Below are positions 1 to 10,595 of a stretch of DNA of 64,000 nucleotides, one piece after another (the stretch's first letter is position 1; each line of letters opens with the position of its first letter). The notes under the pieces were generated by a model. It did no database searches and was not told where the DNA came from. It was given only the letters and a program-made list of their open reading frames with translations. Both the position numbers and the translations under genes were made by a program. The DNA comes from JAGVSZ01 sp019137045 (GTDB lineage: Bacteria; Pseudomonadota; Gammaproteobacteria; Burkholderiales; SG8-39), in assembly GCA_046347635.1 (NCBI GenBank), contig JAXMFT010000001.1, positions 1 to 64,000 on the forward strand. The letters are read 5' to 3'.

Positions 1-1
1 C

Positions 2-1243
2 GTGCGGTGGAACCTCGCCGGGAGGGCCGCGCGGCTCCTCGCCGAGCTGCGGCGCAAGTACGGCTGCGAGCACCTCTGGGTGCGCTTCCCGCTGCGGCGG
101 ACGCTGCTCGTGCTCGAACCGGCGGGCGCCGACGAAGTGCTCGGCTCGGACGCGAACGCGGCCGATCCCGACCTCAAGCGGCGCGCGGTCGCGCGGCTCG
201 TGCCGGGCGCGCTGACCATCTCGCGCGGCGACGAGTGGAAGGATCGCCGCCGCTTCAACGAGGGCGTGCTCGCGTCCGGCGCGCCGCATCCGCACCGCGA
301 CGCCTTCCATGACCTCGCCGCGCGCGCGGCGGCCGCGCTCGCCGCCGCGCCGTCCGGGATCCTGCGCTGGGCGGACTTCGAGACCTTCGGGCAGCGCGTC
401 GCGCAGCAGGTCGTCTTCGGGCCGGACGCGCCCGAGCCGGCGCTGGCGGTGCACCTCGCGCGCCTGGCGGCGCGCGCGAACCTGGTCGTGCTCCCGCCGC
501 CGGCGCACGACCATGCCGCCTTCTACGACCGGATCGACGCGCAGCTCGACCGCCATCGCCGCGCACCGCCCTCCTCCGGGTCGCAGCGGGCGCCGCCGCC
601 CGGCTGCCTGGTGCACGACAGCGCCCGGCGGCTGGCGGAGGGCAGCGCGGCCGCCGCCACCCGGGTGCCTTCCCAGATCGGCTTCTGGCTCTTCGTGCTC
701 ACCGACGCGCTCGCGCTGCACGTCGCCCGCACGCTCGCCCTGATCGCGGCGCACGACGGGGCGCAGCAGCGGGTGCGCGAGGAGCTCGGCACGGCGGCCG
801 TGCTCACTGCGACCGGCGTGGACGAGCTAGGCTTCCTGGACGCGTGCCTGACCGAGCAGCTGCGGCTCTGGACCCCGGTCCCGCTCCTGCTCCGGCGCGC
901 CGAGCGGCCGTTCACGCTGCGCGGCGGGATCGCGGTGCGGACCGAGGAGCAGATCCTGATCCATGCCGGGTTCCTGCACCGCGACCCGGCGCGCCTCGGC
1001 GCGCGCGCCGACCGCTTCGCGCCGGAGGCGGTCGCCGGCGCACCCGCCCCGCTCTACGTCTTCAGCGCCGGCCGGCAGGCGTGCGCCGGGCAGGCCCTGG
1101 CGCGCTTCCTCCTCAAGAGCGCGCTGGCCGCGCTGCTCGCGCGCCACCGCTTCGAGCTCCTCGCGCCCGCGCTCGATCCGGGCCGCATCCCGCACGGCTG
1201 CAACCACTTCGGCATCGCGCTGCGCGCGCGGCCCGTCCGATGA
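2..1243 (+). CDS. Cytochrome P450 (5'-truncated by window edge)
   Basis: Heme-thiolate monooxygenase. The ExxR motif of helix K is visible (EQLR, about residue 282), and the heme-binding loop reads FSAGRQACAG near residue 357, supplying the Cys ligand in F-xx-G-xxx-C-x-G. The usual acid-alcohol pair of helix I is not evident around residues 220-235, where a hydrophobic IGFWLFVLTDAL stretch sits. This may mean an atypical oxygen-activation site. The 413 residues lack the N-terminal 20-40 residues typical of the family, and the first GTG sits at base 2, so the true start probably lies outside the window. Its TGA overlaps the next ATG (ATGA), suggesting translational coupling to the cyclase-like sensor. 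Substrate unknown. Confidence 0.85.
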   Translation: MRWNLAGRAARLLAELRRKYGCEHLWVRFPLRRTLLVLEPAGADEVLGSDANAADPDLKRRAVARLVPGALTISRGDEWKDRRRFNEGVLASGAPHPHRDAFHDLAARAAAALAAAPSGILRWADFETFGQRVAQQVVFGPDAPEPALAVHLARLAARANLVVLPPPAHDHAAFYDRIDAQLDRHRRAPPSSGSQRAPPPGCLVHDSARRLAEGSAAAATRVPSQIGFWLFVLTDALALHVARTLALIAAHDGAQQRVREELGTAAVLTATGVDELGFLDACLTEQLRLWTPVPLLLRRAERPFTLRGGIAVRTEEQILIHAGFLHRDPARLGARADRFAPEAVAGAPAPLYVFSAGRQACAGQALARFLLKSALAALLARHRFELLAPALDPGRIPHGCNHFGIALRARPVR

Positions 1244-4200
1244 GCAGCCGGCCGCCCGAGCGCCGCCAGCTCACCGTGCTGCTGTGCGACCTGGTGGGCT
1301 GGACCGCGCTCGCGCAGCGCATCGATGCCGAGGAGCTCGCCGACGTCGTGCGCGCCTACCGCCAGCGCTGCGCCGCGCTCGTCGTCCGCCACGGCGGCAT
1401 GGTCGCCCAGTACGTCGGCGACGCGGTCCTCGCGTACTTCGGCTATCCGCGCGCGCACGAGGACGACGCGGAGCGGGCGATCCGCACCGCGCTCGGCATC
1501 GTGGCGGCGGAGCGCCCGGCCGCGGCGGGCGGCGGGTCGGGCGTCCACATCGGCATCGCGACCGGCGTCGTCGTGGTCGGCGACCTCGCCGGCGGCGGCG
1601 CGCCGCGCGCGGGCGCGCCCCCCGGAGACGCGGCGAGCGCGGAAGTCTCGGCGGTCGGCAGTGCGCTCAACCTCGCCGCGCGGCTGCAGGGGCTCGCCGG
1701 CCCGGGCGAGATCGTGGTCGCCGACGACACCCGCCGGCTGAGCCGCGGAATCTTCGAGTACCGCGACCTCGGCCGGCACGCCTTGAAAGGGTTCGACGCG
1801 CCGGTCCGCGCGTGGCAAGTGATCGGCGAGAGTCGGGTGCGCAGCCGCTTTCGCGCGCTGCGGCCCGCCGCCCTCACGCCGCTCGTCGGCCGCCAGTCCG
1901 AGCTCGCGGCGCTGGCGCGGCTGTGGGCGTCCGCGCGCGCGGGCGCGGGCCGCGCGCTGCTCGTTGCGAGCGACGCGGGCGTCGGCAAGTCGCGCCTGGC
2001 CGACGAGGTCGCCCGGCGCGTCGTGGACCGCCGCACCCTGCGGCTCCGGTACGACTGCGCGCCGCACCTGCAGGCGAGCCCGCTCGCGCCGCTGGTGCGC
2101 CAGCTCACCGCCGCGGCCGGCATCACCGCGTGGGACGACGACGGCGCGAAGCTCGACCGGCTCACGGCGCTCCTCCCGGCCGGCGCCGATCGCGCCGGGG
2201 CGCTGGTGCCCCTGCTCGCCGGCCTGCTCGCGATTCCGACCGGGGACCGCTACCCGCCGCTCGCCATGTCGCCGCAGCGGCGCAAGCAGCAGCTGTTCGA
2301 CGCCCTCGTCCGGCTGCTCGAGCAGGCGACCGCGCGCGCCCCGGTGCTGCTCGTGGTGGAAGACCTGCACTGGATCGATCCCTCCTCGGCCGAGCTCGTC
2401 GTCCGGGTCGTCGAGCGACTGCGGACGCTGCCGGTGCTCGCCCTCTTTACCGCGCGGCCGGAGTTCCGGCCGCCCTGGGGCGGCGGGGAGCACGTGGCGC
2501 ACCTCGCCCTGCGCCCGCTCGAGCGGGACGACGCGGTCGCCATGGTCGCGTCGCTCTGCGGCGCGCGCGGCCTGCCGGAGCGGATCCTGGGCGAGATCGT
2601 CGACCGCGCCGACGGCCTGCCGCTGTTCATCGAGGACCTCGCGCACGACGCGCTCGAGGCCGCAGACCTGCGCGGCGGGGCGGACGACGAAGCCGCGCCG
2701 CGCGGCCCGGGATCGTTCGCGATCCCGGCGACGCTGACCGATTCGCTGATGTCGCGCCTGGACCGGCTCGGCCCGGGCAAGGGCGTGGCGCAGGTCGCGG
2801 CCGCCATCGGACGGGAGTTCTCGCACGCGCTGCTGGCGCAGGTCGCCGGGCTGACCGAGGCGGCGCTCGCGGCGCAGCTCCAGCGCCTGGTCGAGGCCGG
2901 GCTGCTCGTCAGCCGACCGGCGCCCGGCGCGGCGGCCTACGGCTTCAAGCACGCGCTCGTGCGCGACGCCGCGTACGCGAGCCTGCTGCGCAAGGACCAG
3001 GCCGCCCTGCACGCGCGCATCGCGCACACCCTGGAGGAGGCGTTTCCCGCGGTGGCGGAAGCGCAGCCGGAGACGCTCGCCGCACACTGCCGGGCGGCCG
3101 GGGACGCGGACGGCGCCGCACGCTACCTCGTGCGCGCCGCGAAGCTGTCGGCCGCGCGGTCGGGCTTCGAGGAGGCGATCGGCCAGCTGCGCAGCGCGCT
3201 CGGCCTGCTGGAGGCGCAGGCGCGCACGCCGGAGCGCGCGCGGCTCGCGCTGCGCGCGCAGCTCGCCCTCGGCGGCGTGTACGCCGAGTTCCGGGGCTTC
3301 TCCGCGGCCGAGTGCGGCGCGGCGTACGCCGCCGCGCTCGCGCTCTGCCGCGAGCTCGACGGCGCGCCCGAGCTGTTCCCGGTGCTCTCGGGCCTGGGGG
3401 CGTTCGAGATCACGCGCGCCGAGCTCGCCCGCAGCCGCGCCCTCGCCGACGAGACCCTCGCGCGCGCGGCGGAGCAGGACGCGCGCCCGCCATTCATCAT
3501 GGGCCACCTGCTGCTCGGCGGCACCCTGTTCCTCACCGCCGAGCTCGCCGCCGCGCGCCGGCACCTGGACGAGGCGCTGCGCCTGTACGAGGAGGAGCGC
3601 ACCCGGCGGCGCGGCCGGCAGGTGCTCTACGTCCAGGACCAGAAGGGGACCGGCCACTGCTACCTCGGGCTCGCGCTCGCGCTGCTCGGGTTCCCGGACA
3701 GCGGTCTGCGCGTCGCGCAGGAAGGCCTCGCGCACGCCCGGTCGCTCGGCGGCGCGCACGCGATCAACTTCTCCCTGTGCTACCTCGCGGCGACGCACTG
3801 CTTCCGGCGCGACCGGAGCGCGGCGCTGCGCGGGGCGACCGAGTCCTCGAGATGGCGCGCGAGCAGGGCTTCGCGACGTGGACCGGCGTCTCGCAGATGA
3901 TCCGCGGCCACGCGCTCGCCGGCGGCGGCGACGCGGCCGCGGGCCTGGCGGAAATCGCGGCCGGGCTGGACGCGCACCGCGCGATCGAGGCCCTGACCCG
4001 GCCGTTCGGGCTCGCGCTCTTCGCCGAGGCGCTCGCGGCCGCCGACCGGCCCGACGAGGCGCTTGCGGCCATCGCGGTAGGCGCTCGCGCTCACCGACCG
4101 GACCGGCGAGCGCTTCTACCTCGCGGAGCTGTGGCGGCTGCGGGGAGAGACCTCGCCCGCCGCGGCGCGACGGCGGCGGGCGAGCGCGCGCTGGAGGAGG

Positions 4201-4397
4201 CGCTCCGCGTCGCGCGGGCGCAGGGCGCGCGCCTGCTCGAGCTGCGGAGCGCGGTGAGCCTGTGCCGCCTGCTCGAAGGCCCGGCCCGGGCCGCGGCGCT
4301 GCAGGACCTGCTCGCGCCGCTGAGCGGCGCGTTCGACGAGGGCCGCGACCTCCCCGACCTCCAGGCCGCGCACGCCCTGCTCGCCCGCCGCGGCTGA
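1240..4397 (+). CDS. Adenylate/guanylate cyclase-AAA ATPase-TPR protein, frameshifted
   Basis: The protein starts at the ATG overlapping the P450 stop. A class III cyclase domain comes first (LTVLLCDLVGWTAL; YVGDAVLAYFG; residues about 10-195). An AAA/STAND-type ATPase follows, with Walker A SDAGVGKS near residue 245 and Walker B VLLVVEDLHWID near 375, then a TPR-rich C-terminus. This is a common signal-sensor architecture. The reading frame breaks near 3843: the EVLEMAREQG context needs one extra base. It breaks again near 4080 and 4150, where the family sequence ALALTDRTGERFYLAELWRL lies in another frame before the original frame resumes to the stop at 4397. Three indels within about 300 bp suggest sequencing error more than decay, but a pseudogene cannot be excluded. 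Confidence 0.8.
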
Positions 4398-4605
4398 CCG
4401 GGCGCCGCGCATCGGCGCGCGGGCCCGCCGCCAGGGCCCGCAGCCGCGTGCGGCGTGGCGTCCGCGTGAACGGATCACATTTTTCGCCCGTCGCGGTGCG
4501 CGGACCGCCGCTGCCGGAAACCGGAGGATGCGTCACATCAGCACTGCGACGGAATGGTTCCGGCGCGAGGATGCTGAGATGAAGCGCCACTACAGGAGTC
4601 AGACC

Positions 4606-4812
4606 ATGAAACGAGTTGCCACGCTGCTGTCCGCCGTCTGCATCGCCGTCGTTGCGCCGCTCGCCGGCGCGAGCGAAGACGGGCTCGACCTGATGCCGGG
4701 CGTGCGCGGGATCGAGCGCACGTCGTACGTGCAGGAAGTCGCCCCGGTGTCGAGCGCGCCGGCCGACGACGCGTTCTACAGCCGCAGCACCGGCGGCATC
4801 CCGCCCCAGTAA
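4606..4812 (+). CDS. Small secreted protein of unknown function (68 aa)
   Basis: The start at 4606 is chosen because an AGGAGT ribosome-binding site lies 6 nt upstream and a clear Sec signal peptide follows (MKRVATLLSAVCIAVVAPLAGA). An in-frame upstream ATG at 4528 has no such support. The mature part is only about 44 residues, acidic to neutral, without cysteines or recognisable motifs. I do not recognise the family. It is a single gene, followed at once by a strong terminator and facing a Crp-family gene on the other strand. Confidence 0.65.
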   Translation: MKRVATLLSAVCIAVVAPLAGASEDGLDLMPGVRGIERTSYVQEVAPVSSAPADDAFYSRSTGGIPPQ

Positions 4813-4827
4813 GACGCGCTGCTCCAC

Positions 4828-4853
4828 GGGGGCCCGGCCGCCGCCGGGCCCCC
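4828..4853. terminator. Bidirectional hairpin terminator
   Basis: A perfect 11-bp inverted repeat (GGGGGCCCGGC / GCCGGGCCCCC) with a 4-nt loop lies 15 nt after the stop of the small secreted protein and 15 nt beyond the stop of the convergent Crp-type gene. On the plus strand it is followed by GCTTTCC. Confidence 0.8.
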
Positions 4854-4867
4854 GCTTTCCCCGGCGC

Positions 4868-5527
4868 CTACCAGGCCCGCGGCGGGCGCCGCCGGATGAC
4901 GATCCTCCCGCCCTCCTGCGCGATGTAGCCGCCCGCCGTCAGGTCGCGGAAGATGCGGCTCACCATCTCGCGCGAGGCGTTCACGCGGTCGCCGATCTCC
5001 TGCTGCGTGAGGCGCTGCTCCACGACCAGCCGCCCGTCGACCTCGGTCGCCAGGTCGAGCAGGAGCTTCGCGACGCGCCCGTAGACGTCGAGGAGCGCGA
5101 GGTCCTTCATGCTCTCGGTCAGGTGCCGGACGCGGCCGATCAGGCCGCGAATGAGCTCGAACGCCGCCTCGGGATGCTGCACGACGAAGGCGCGCATCAC
5201 GTCGTTCGGGATCACCGCCATCCGGCACGGCTCGAGGGTCAGCACGGAAGCCGAGCGCGACCCGTCGTCGAAAGCGAGCTCGCCCAGGTACTCGCCCGGC
5301 CCCTGGACGTTCAGCACGACGTCCTTGCCGTGCTCGTCGCTCACGAACACTTTCACGCGCCCCGACAGGATGACGTAGAGCGAGTCGCTGCGATCGCCCT
5401 CGGTGACCACGATCGCGTTCTTCGGGAACGAGCGCACGATCGCCGCGTCGGCGAGCGCGCGCAGCGCCGCATCGGGAAGCACGGAAAAGAGCGACACCTG
5501 CTTCAGCGACTCGGCGACGGGCAGCAT
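4868..5527 (-). CDS. Crp/Fnr-family transcriptional regulator
   Basis: The 219-aa protein has an N-terminal cyclic-nucleotide-binding beta-barrel (residues about 15-130; GPGEYLGELAFDDGSRSASV resembles the phosphate-binding cassette), a dimerisation helix, and a C-terminal winged helix (LTQQEIGDRVNASREMVSRIF). The recognition helix carries R-E-xx-S-R, CRP/FNR-like. The cassette has GEL and RSAS in places compatible with cAMP binding, although specificity is not proven. The ATG at 5527 has a GGGAGG site 7 nt upstream and a possible -10 (TATCAT, 5559-5554). It is monocistronic. Its targets are not evident from position; the cAMP-related genes further along could supply the effector. Confidence 0.9.
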   Translation of the reverse strand: MLPVAESLKQVSLFSVLPDAALRALADAAIVRSFPKNAIVVTEGDRSDSLYVILSGRVKVFVSDEHGKDVVLNVQGPGEYLGELAFDDGSRSASVLTLEPCRMAVIPNDVMRAFVVQHPEAAFELIRGLIGRVRHLTESMKDLALLDVYGRVAKLLLDLATEVDGRLVVEQRLTQQEIGDRVNASREMVSRIFRDLTAGGYIAQEGGRIVIRRRPPRAW

Positions 5528-5947
5528 GGGCGATCCTCCCGCAAGCGCGCATCATGATAGCCGAGCGGAGCGGACGCTGGACCGGCGCGCACACAGGTCA
5601 AAGCGACGACGAGGCTAGTCTGGCAGCCCGATTCTCCCTCGACTCGTGCCGCTGGCAAAATGGCCTAGGCGAACCCGATGCGACTCGATCGAATCGCCGC
5701 TGCGATCGCGACGACAACCCTGTGCGAGGCGTAGCCCTAGATTGTCGCGGCGCGCGACGCGCCGACCTGCGCTACGTCATCATCGTACGCACCGGAGATC
5801 CGTGTCTGCATAGAAAGCTGAGCCTGCGACTCGACGCAGGCGCCGGGGACCGCCTCCGGCGCGAGGAGGCGCTGCTGGAGCCCTACAAAACCGATCCGCA
5901 GTGCGCCCTGCTGCTCTTCGGCGCGGAATGAGTGCGTCGCTAGGGTC
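5528..5947. other. 420-nt stretch without a supported gene
   Basis: The first part holds the Crp-gene ribosome-binding site and likely -10. The rest has lower GC and odd composition. A 125-codon open frame crosses it on the plus strand, but it has no ribosome-binding site, no recognisable motifs and codon use unlike its neighbours, so I do not call it. It may be a remnant or an untranslated region. Confidence 0.5.
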
Positions 5948-6943
5948 CTAGACGCGCCGCCGCGGCAGCGCGCGCGCCGGATCGTAGAACGGGAGGCGAC
6001 AGACACGCCCGATCTCCGCGTCCGAGATCGACACGAGGGTACCGGGCACGGCGGCCTCGGCCGGCGCGAACCCGAGCGCGAGCTCGCGCGCGAAGGTTGG
6101 CGACCAGACCCGGCTGGTGACCGCGGCGCATGCGAGGCCTGCGAGAACTGATCGATCGCGCCGCCCGAGAGGTTCCAGTCCCACAAGGCGCAGCTCCGGC
6201 TCGCGCCACCGCTGCGCGTATGCTGCATGGCGGCCCTCGAAGGTGCGCCCGTCGAATTCGACCAGCCGTTCCAGCCCCAGCTCGAACGGCGTCACCGGTC
6301 GCGCGAGCTCGTTCGTGAAGAGGATGTACCCGGACTCCATGCGCAGGCTGTTTGCCGCCTCGAATCCGCACTCGCGCGCGTCGAGCGCGAGCCGGCGCCA
6401 GACCTCCGGCGCAGCGTCGACCGGGACGATCAGCTCGTAGCCGAGCTCGCCCGAATAGCCGAGCCGTCCAATGATCACCGGCACGCTGCCGAGCACTGCC
6501 GGGCGGAAGCCGAAGTACGCGGTGCCCGGCGGCGCGCCGAGATGCCGCTCGAGCACCCGTGCCGAGTCCGATCCCTGGAGCGCCAGCACCGCGTTCGCGC
6601 CGGTGAGATCTTCCAGAACCACGCCCGCCTCGCCCGCCGCCGCGGCGACGAACGTGAAGTCCGACGGCCGCCCGGTGAAGAGCCAGTAGCGGTCGGGCGC
6701 GAGGCACCACACGGTCGCATCGATGAACACGCTCCCGTCCGCGCGCAGCAGCAGCGTGTACGCGATGCGGCCGCGCGCGAGCCCCGCTAGGCTGCGGGTC
6801 TGCAGGCGGTCGAGGAACGCGCGCGCGCCCGCGCCCGCGACCTCGAAGTGCCCCATGAACGAGAAGTCGAAGAGCCCGCACGCGCGCCGCGTCGCGAGGT
6901 GCTCCGTGGCCGCGTCGGTGTAGACCGCTACAGGTTGCGCCAT
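5948..6943 (-). CDS. GcvT-like folate-binding aminomethyltransferase family protein
   Basis: The 331-aa protein belongs to the tetrahydrofolate-binding GcvT/YgfZ/DmdA superfamily. Readable family features are GLFDFSFMGHFEVAGAGA near residue 25, LGYSGELGYELIVP (folate domain), and NSLRMESGYILFTNEL with a conserved acidic residue in the glycine-cleavage T-protein position. It lacks partner gcvH or gcvP genes, so a stand-alone THF-dependent demethylase or methyltransferase is more likely than glycine cleavage. The start at 6943 overlaps the end of the TauE/SafE gene by 16 nt, making it the last gene of a minus-strand operon with panB, a cNMP-binding gene and tauE. Substrate unknown. Confidence 0.8.
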   Translation of the reverse strand: MAQPVAVYTDAATEHLATRRACGLFDFSFMGHFEVAGAGARAFLDRLQTRSLAGLARGRIAYTLLLRADGSVFIDATVWCLAPDRYWLFTGRPSDFTFVAAAAGEAGVVLEDLTGANAVLALQGSDSARVLERHLGAPPGTAYFGFRPAVLGSVPVIIGRLGYSGELGYELIVPVDAAPEVWRRLALDARECGFEAANSLRMESGYILFTNELARPVTPFELGLERLVEFDGRTFEGRHAAYAQRWREPELRLVGLEPLGRRDRSVLAGLACAAVTSRVWSPTFARELALGFAPAEAAVPGTLVSISDAEIGRVCRLPFYDPARALPRRRV

Positions 6944-7671
6944 AGCATCAGCGCGCCGACCACGATGCAGAGCACCGCGGCGAGCCGGCGCAGCGTGCCG
7001 ACGCTCACCGCGTGCGCGAGGCGCACGCCGACCACGACGCCCGCGAGCTCGAACGCGGCGAGCCACGCGGCCATCCGGAAGTCGATCGTCCCGTACGCGA
7101 GGTTGCCGGCAGTGCCGAACACCGCCGCGACGATCTGCAGCACCTGGCTCGTCCCGACCGCCGCGAGCGGGACGAAGCCCGCGAGCACCATGATCGGCAC
7201 CGAGAAGAGCGGTCCGCCCGCACCGGAAAGCCCGGAGCCGAAGCCCGATACCGCCCCGACCCCGAGCAGCATGGCGCGCTCGCCCGGCGAGCGGCCGTCG
7301 CGATGCCCTTCGCGGCGCGACGGCAGCAGGATGTACGCGCCCGCGAAGATCACGATCCCCGCGATGACCAGCGCGAGCGACCGCGACCCGAGCCGCGACG
7401 CCGCCCACGCGCCGAGGACGCTGAAGACCACCGCACCGACGCACACCGGGGCCGTGATCCGCCAGTCGATCGAGCCGCGGCGCTGGAAGAGCGCCGTGCC
7501 CAGGATCCCGGTGAAGACGAAGGTGAAGAGCGCGGTGGCGGCAGCGGCGTGAACGGTGAGGCCGCCGAGATAGGTGAGCGCGGGAACCAGGAGGATCCCG
7601 CCGACGCCGACGGTGCCGATGAACAGGCCGACGACGAGCGCCGCGGCCGCGATCAGGGCGTAGGCGGTCAA
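6928..7671 (-). CDS. TauE/SafE-family membrane transporter
   Basis: The 247-aa integral membrane protein has about eight hydrophobic segments and the family start LVVGLFIGTVGVGGILLVPA, with a second family repeat around GFGSGLSGAGGPLFSVP. TauE/SafE proteins export sulfite, sulfoacetate or other organic anions across the inner membrane; several are linked to sulfur metabolism. The start appears to be TTG at 7671, 7 nt after the stop of the cNMP-binding gene, with little Shine-Dalgarno sequence, so translation may be coupled. Context between a PanB-like enzyme and a GcvT-like enzyme suggests export or import of an acid or sulfonate used by that pathway; this is inference. Confidence 0.85.
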   Translation of the reverse strand: MTAYALIAAAALVVGLFIGTVGVGGILLVPALTYLGGLTVHAAAATALFTFVFTGILGTALFQRRGSIDWRITAPVCVGAVVFSVLGAWAASRLGSRSLALVIAGIVIFAGAYILLPSRREGHRDGRSPGERAMLLGVGAVSGFGSGLSGAGGPLFSVPIMVLAGFVPLAAVGTSQVLQIVAAVFGTAGNLAYGTIDFRMAAWLAAFELAGVVVGVRLAHAVSVGTLRRLAAVLCIVVGALMLWRNL

Positions 7672-7677
7672 CGCGCC

Positions 7678-8142
7678 CTAGCCGGCGGCAAACGCTTTGA
7701 GCTCGCTCGTGAGAAGGACCGACAGCTGCTTCATCAGCGCGTAGCCGAGGCCGTGATCCTCCTCCATGAGCGCGACGAGCCGCGCGCCGTCGAGCGCGAG
7801 CACCTCGCACGACGTGAGGCAGTAGGCGGTGGCGATGCGCCGCTGGGTGGTCTCGACCAGCGCCGCCCAGCCGAACACCTCGCCGCGGCGGATGATCTCG
7901 CCCGCCGAGGTGTCGCGCCTGCCCACGCCCAGCGTGAACCGCACCATGCCCTCGGTGAGGACATAGAAGTCCTCCGCCGGATCGCCGAGTGAGTAGATGC
8001 GGGTGTCCTGCGAATAGCGCTCGCGCCGCGCGAGCAGCGCGAGGCACGCGAGCTGCGCGCGCCCCAGCCCCGCGAAGAACGGCGCCGCCTCGAGGATTTC
8101 CAGCTCGCCGGCGACCGCCGCCCCCGACGCGATCGAGCTCAC
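7678..8142 (-). CDS. Single-domain cyclic nucleotide-binding protein
   Basis: The 154-aa protein consists of a cNMP-binding beta-barrel (RERYSQDTRIYSLGDPAEDFYVLTEGMVRF; GEVFGWAALVETTQRRIATAY) and a short C-terminal helix, with no DNA-binding helix-turn-helix. It therefore acts as a stand-alone sensor or adaptor, not a transcription factor. The GTG start at 8142 forms a GTGA overlap with the panB stop, so it is translationally coupled to panB and probably senses a nucleotide in that pathway. It is one of at least four cNMP-domain proteins in the window. Confidence 0.8.
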   Translation of the reverse strand: MSSIASGAAVAGELEILEAAPFFAGLGRAQLACLALLARRERYSQDTRIYSLGDPAEDFYVLTEGMVRFTLGVGRRDTSAGEIIRRGEVFGWAALVETTQRRIATAYCLTSCEVLALDGARLVALMEEDHGLGYALMKQLSVLLTSELKAFAAG

Positions 8143-9020
8143 TTCTTTTTCCACCCCACCAGGTCGCGGAAGCGCGCGAGCTCGTCTTCCTTCATGAAGA
8201 CGGTATGCTCCTTGCCAGGGTAGACGCGCGCGCGCACCTCGTCGCGGTAATCGGACAGACCCTTCTCCAGGATCGGCACGAGGTCGACGTAGATCTTCGA
8301 GTGCCGCGGCACGTGCGCCTCGTAGAGGTGAAAGAGGTCCGAGCCGATGATATGCACGCCGTGCGCCCGGTTGCCCGCGCCGAGGCTGATCACCGGGACC
8401 GGGAGCGTCTCGGCGAGGTACTCGCACACCTCCGAGGTCGTCACCTCGCACATGATCGAGAAGCACCCCGCGTCCACCATCGCCCACGCGTCATCGATCA
8501 GCTCCTTGGCGCGCTCCGCGGTCTTGCCCTGCGCGACGAACCCGCCGAGCTGCGGCATGCGCATCGGGGTGATGCCGATGTGCCCCTGCACCGGGATGCC
8601 CGCCTTCACGATCGCCTCGATGTACTTGGCGTGGTGCTTGTTGCCCTCGCACTTCATCACCTCGGCCCCGCCCTGCGCGACGTACTTCGCGGCGTTGTCG
8701 ACCGCCTGCTGCGCGGAGAGGTGGAAGCTCATGTAGGGCATGTCCACCATGCGCAGCCCGTACTTCGACCCGCGCTTGACGGCCTGTGCCATGAACATCA
8801 CCTCCTCGAACGAGACCGACGTGGTGGTCTCGTGACCGAACAGCACCATGCCCCCGGTGTCCGAGACGCACAGGATGTCGATCCCGACGCGGTCCGCGAT
8901 GATCGCGGTCTCGTAGTCGTACACGGCGAGCTGGACGATCGGCTCACCCTTCTTCATCTTCTCGACGAGCGACGGGATGGTGACCTTCTTGCGCGTCGGC
9001 GCGGCGGGCTTATCGGCCAT
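8139..9020 (-). CDS. panB: PanB-family hydroxymethyltransferase (ketopantoate hydroxymethyltransferase-like)
   Basis: The 293-aa TIM-barrel protein matches 3-methyl-2-oxobutanoate hydroxymethyltransferase, which adds a hydroxymethyl group from 5,10-methylene-THF to a 2-keto acid. Visible family features are AVYDYETAIIADRVGID, DTGGMVLFGHETT (metal and substrate region), KCEGNKHH, GHIGITP, and CEVTTSEV, whose Glu matches the catalytic base. It is divergent from housekeeping PanB, and no panC or panD lies nearby. The ATG at 9020 has AGGAGG 7-12 nt upstream. A sigma-54 promoter lies about 50 nt further upstream, unusual for pantothenate synthesis and pointing to inducible catabolism. It heads an operon of cNMP-binding protein, TauE/SafE and GcvT-like enzyme. 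Confidence 0.75.
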   Translation of the reverse strand: MADKPAAPTRKKVTIPSLVEKMKKGEPIVQLAVYDYETAIIADRVGIDILCVSDTGGMVLFGHETTTSVSFEEVMFMAQAVKRGSKYGLRMVDMPYMSFHLSAQQAVDNAAKYVAQGGAEVMKCEGNKHHAKYIEAIVKAGIPVQGHIGITPMRMPQLGGFVAQGKTAERAKELIDDAWAMVDAGCFSIMCEVTTSEVCEYLAETLPVPVISLGAGNRAHGVHIIGSDLFHLYEAHVPRHSKIYVDLVPILEKGLSDYRDEVRARVYPGKEHTVFMKEDELARFRDLVGWKKK

Positions 9021-9069
9021 TGGGACTCCTCCTGGGGACCTGTTGTCGGGGTCAATTGGGTCTTCCCGC

Positions 9070-9085
9070 AGCAAGTCCTGTGCCG
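9070..9085 (-). promoter_or_regulatory. Sigma-54 (-24/-12) promoter of the panB operon
   Basis: On the minus strand the sequence cGGCACaggacTTGCt matches the consensus TGGCACG-N4-TTGCW at all positions but the first T and the G after GGCAC, with correct GG-to-GC spacing. Transcription would start near 9058, 38 nt before the panB ATG. The adjacent upstream gene encodes a sigma-54-dependent activator. Confidence 0.8.
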
Positions 9086-9145
9086 AGCGGGAGCGGCCCC
9101 ACTCCCCGTGCAATAACAACCGAGTGCAAGCGCAGGCGGTCACGG

Positions 9146-9186
9146 CTGTTTCGAAACGAAACCTGGGCGCGTGCGCCGCGAAACAG
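9146..9186. promoter_or_regulatory. Putative enhancer (activator binding) site
   Basis: The block contains a perfect 10-bp palindrome GTTTCGAAAC (9148-9157). It also holds paired arms CTGTTTCG (9146-9153) and CGAAACAG (9179-9186). It lies roughly 90-130 nt upstream of the predicted sigma-54 start site, the usual range for an NtrC-type upstream activating sequence. Confidence 0.55.
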
Positions 9187-9187
9187 G

Positions 9188-10591
<1,404 letters not shown>

Positions 10592-10595
<4 letters not shown>

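Noticed and set aside
1054..4827. A very long open frame on the minus strand opposite the cyclase gene (1,257 codons), and many similar shadows elsewhere
   Set aside because: High GC removes stop codons in alternate frames. The translations are Arg/Pro/Ala-rich without motifs, while the opposite strand has recognisable domains.
5554..5931. A 125-codon open frame on the plus strand
   Set aside because: No ribosome site, no motif, atypical codon use and overlap with the promoter region of a real gene.
8139..9020. Housekeeping pantothenate gene
   Set aside because: Sigma-54 promoter, two-component control, sequence divergence and missing panC/panD make a catabolic role more likely, though PanB chemistry is retained.
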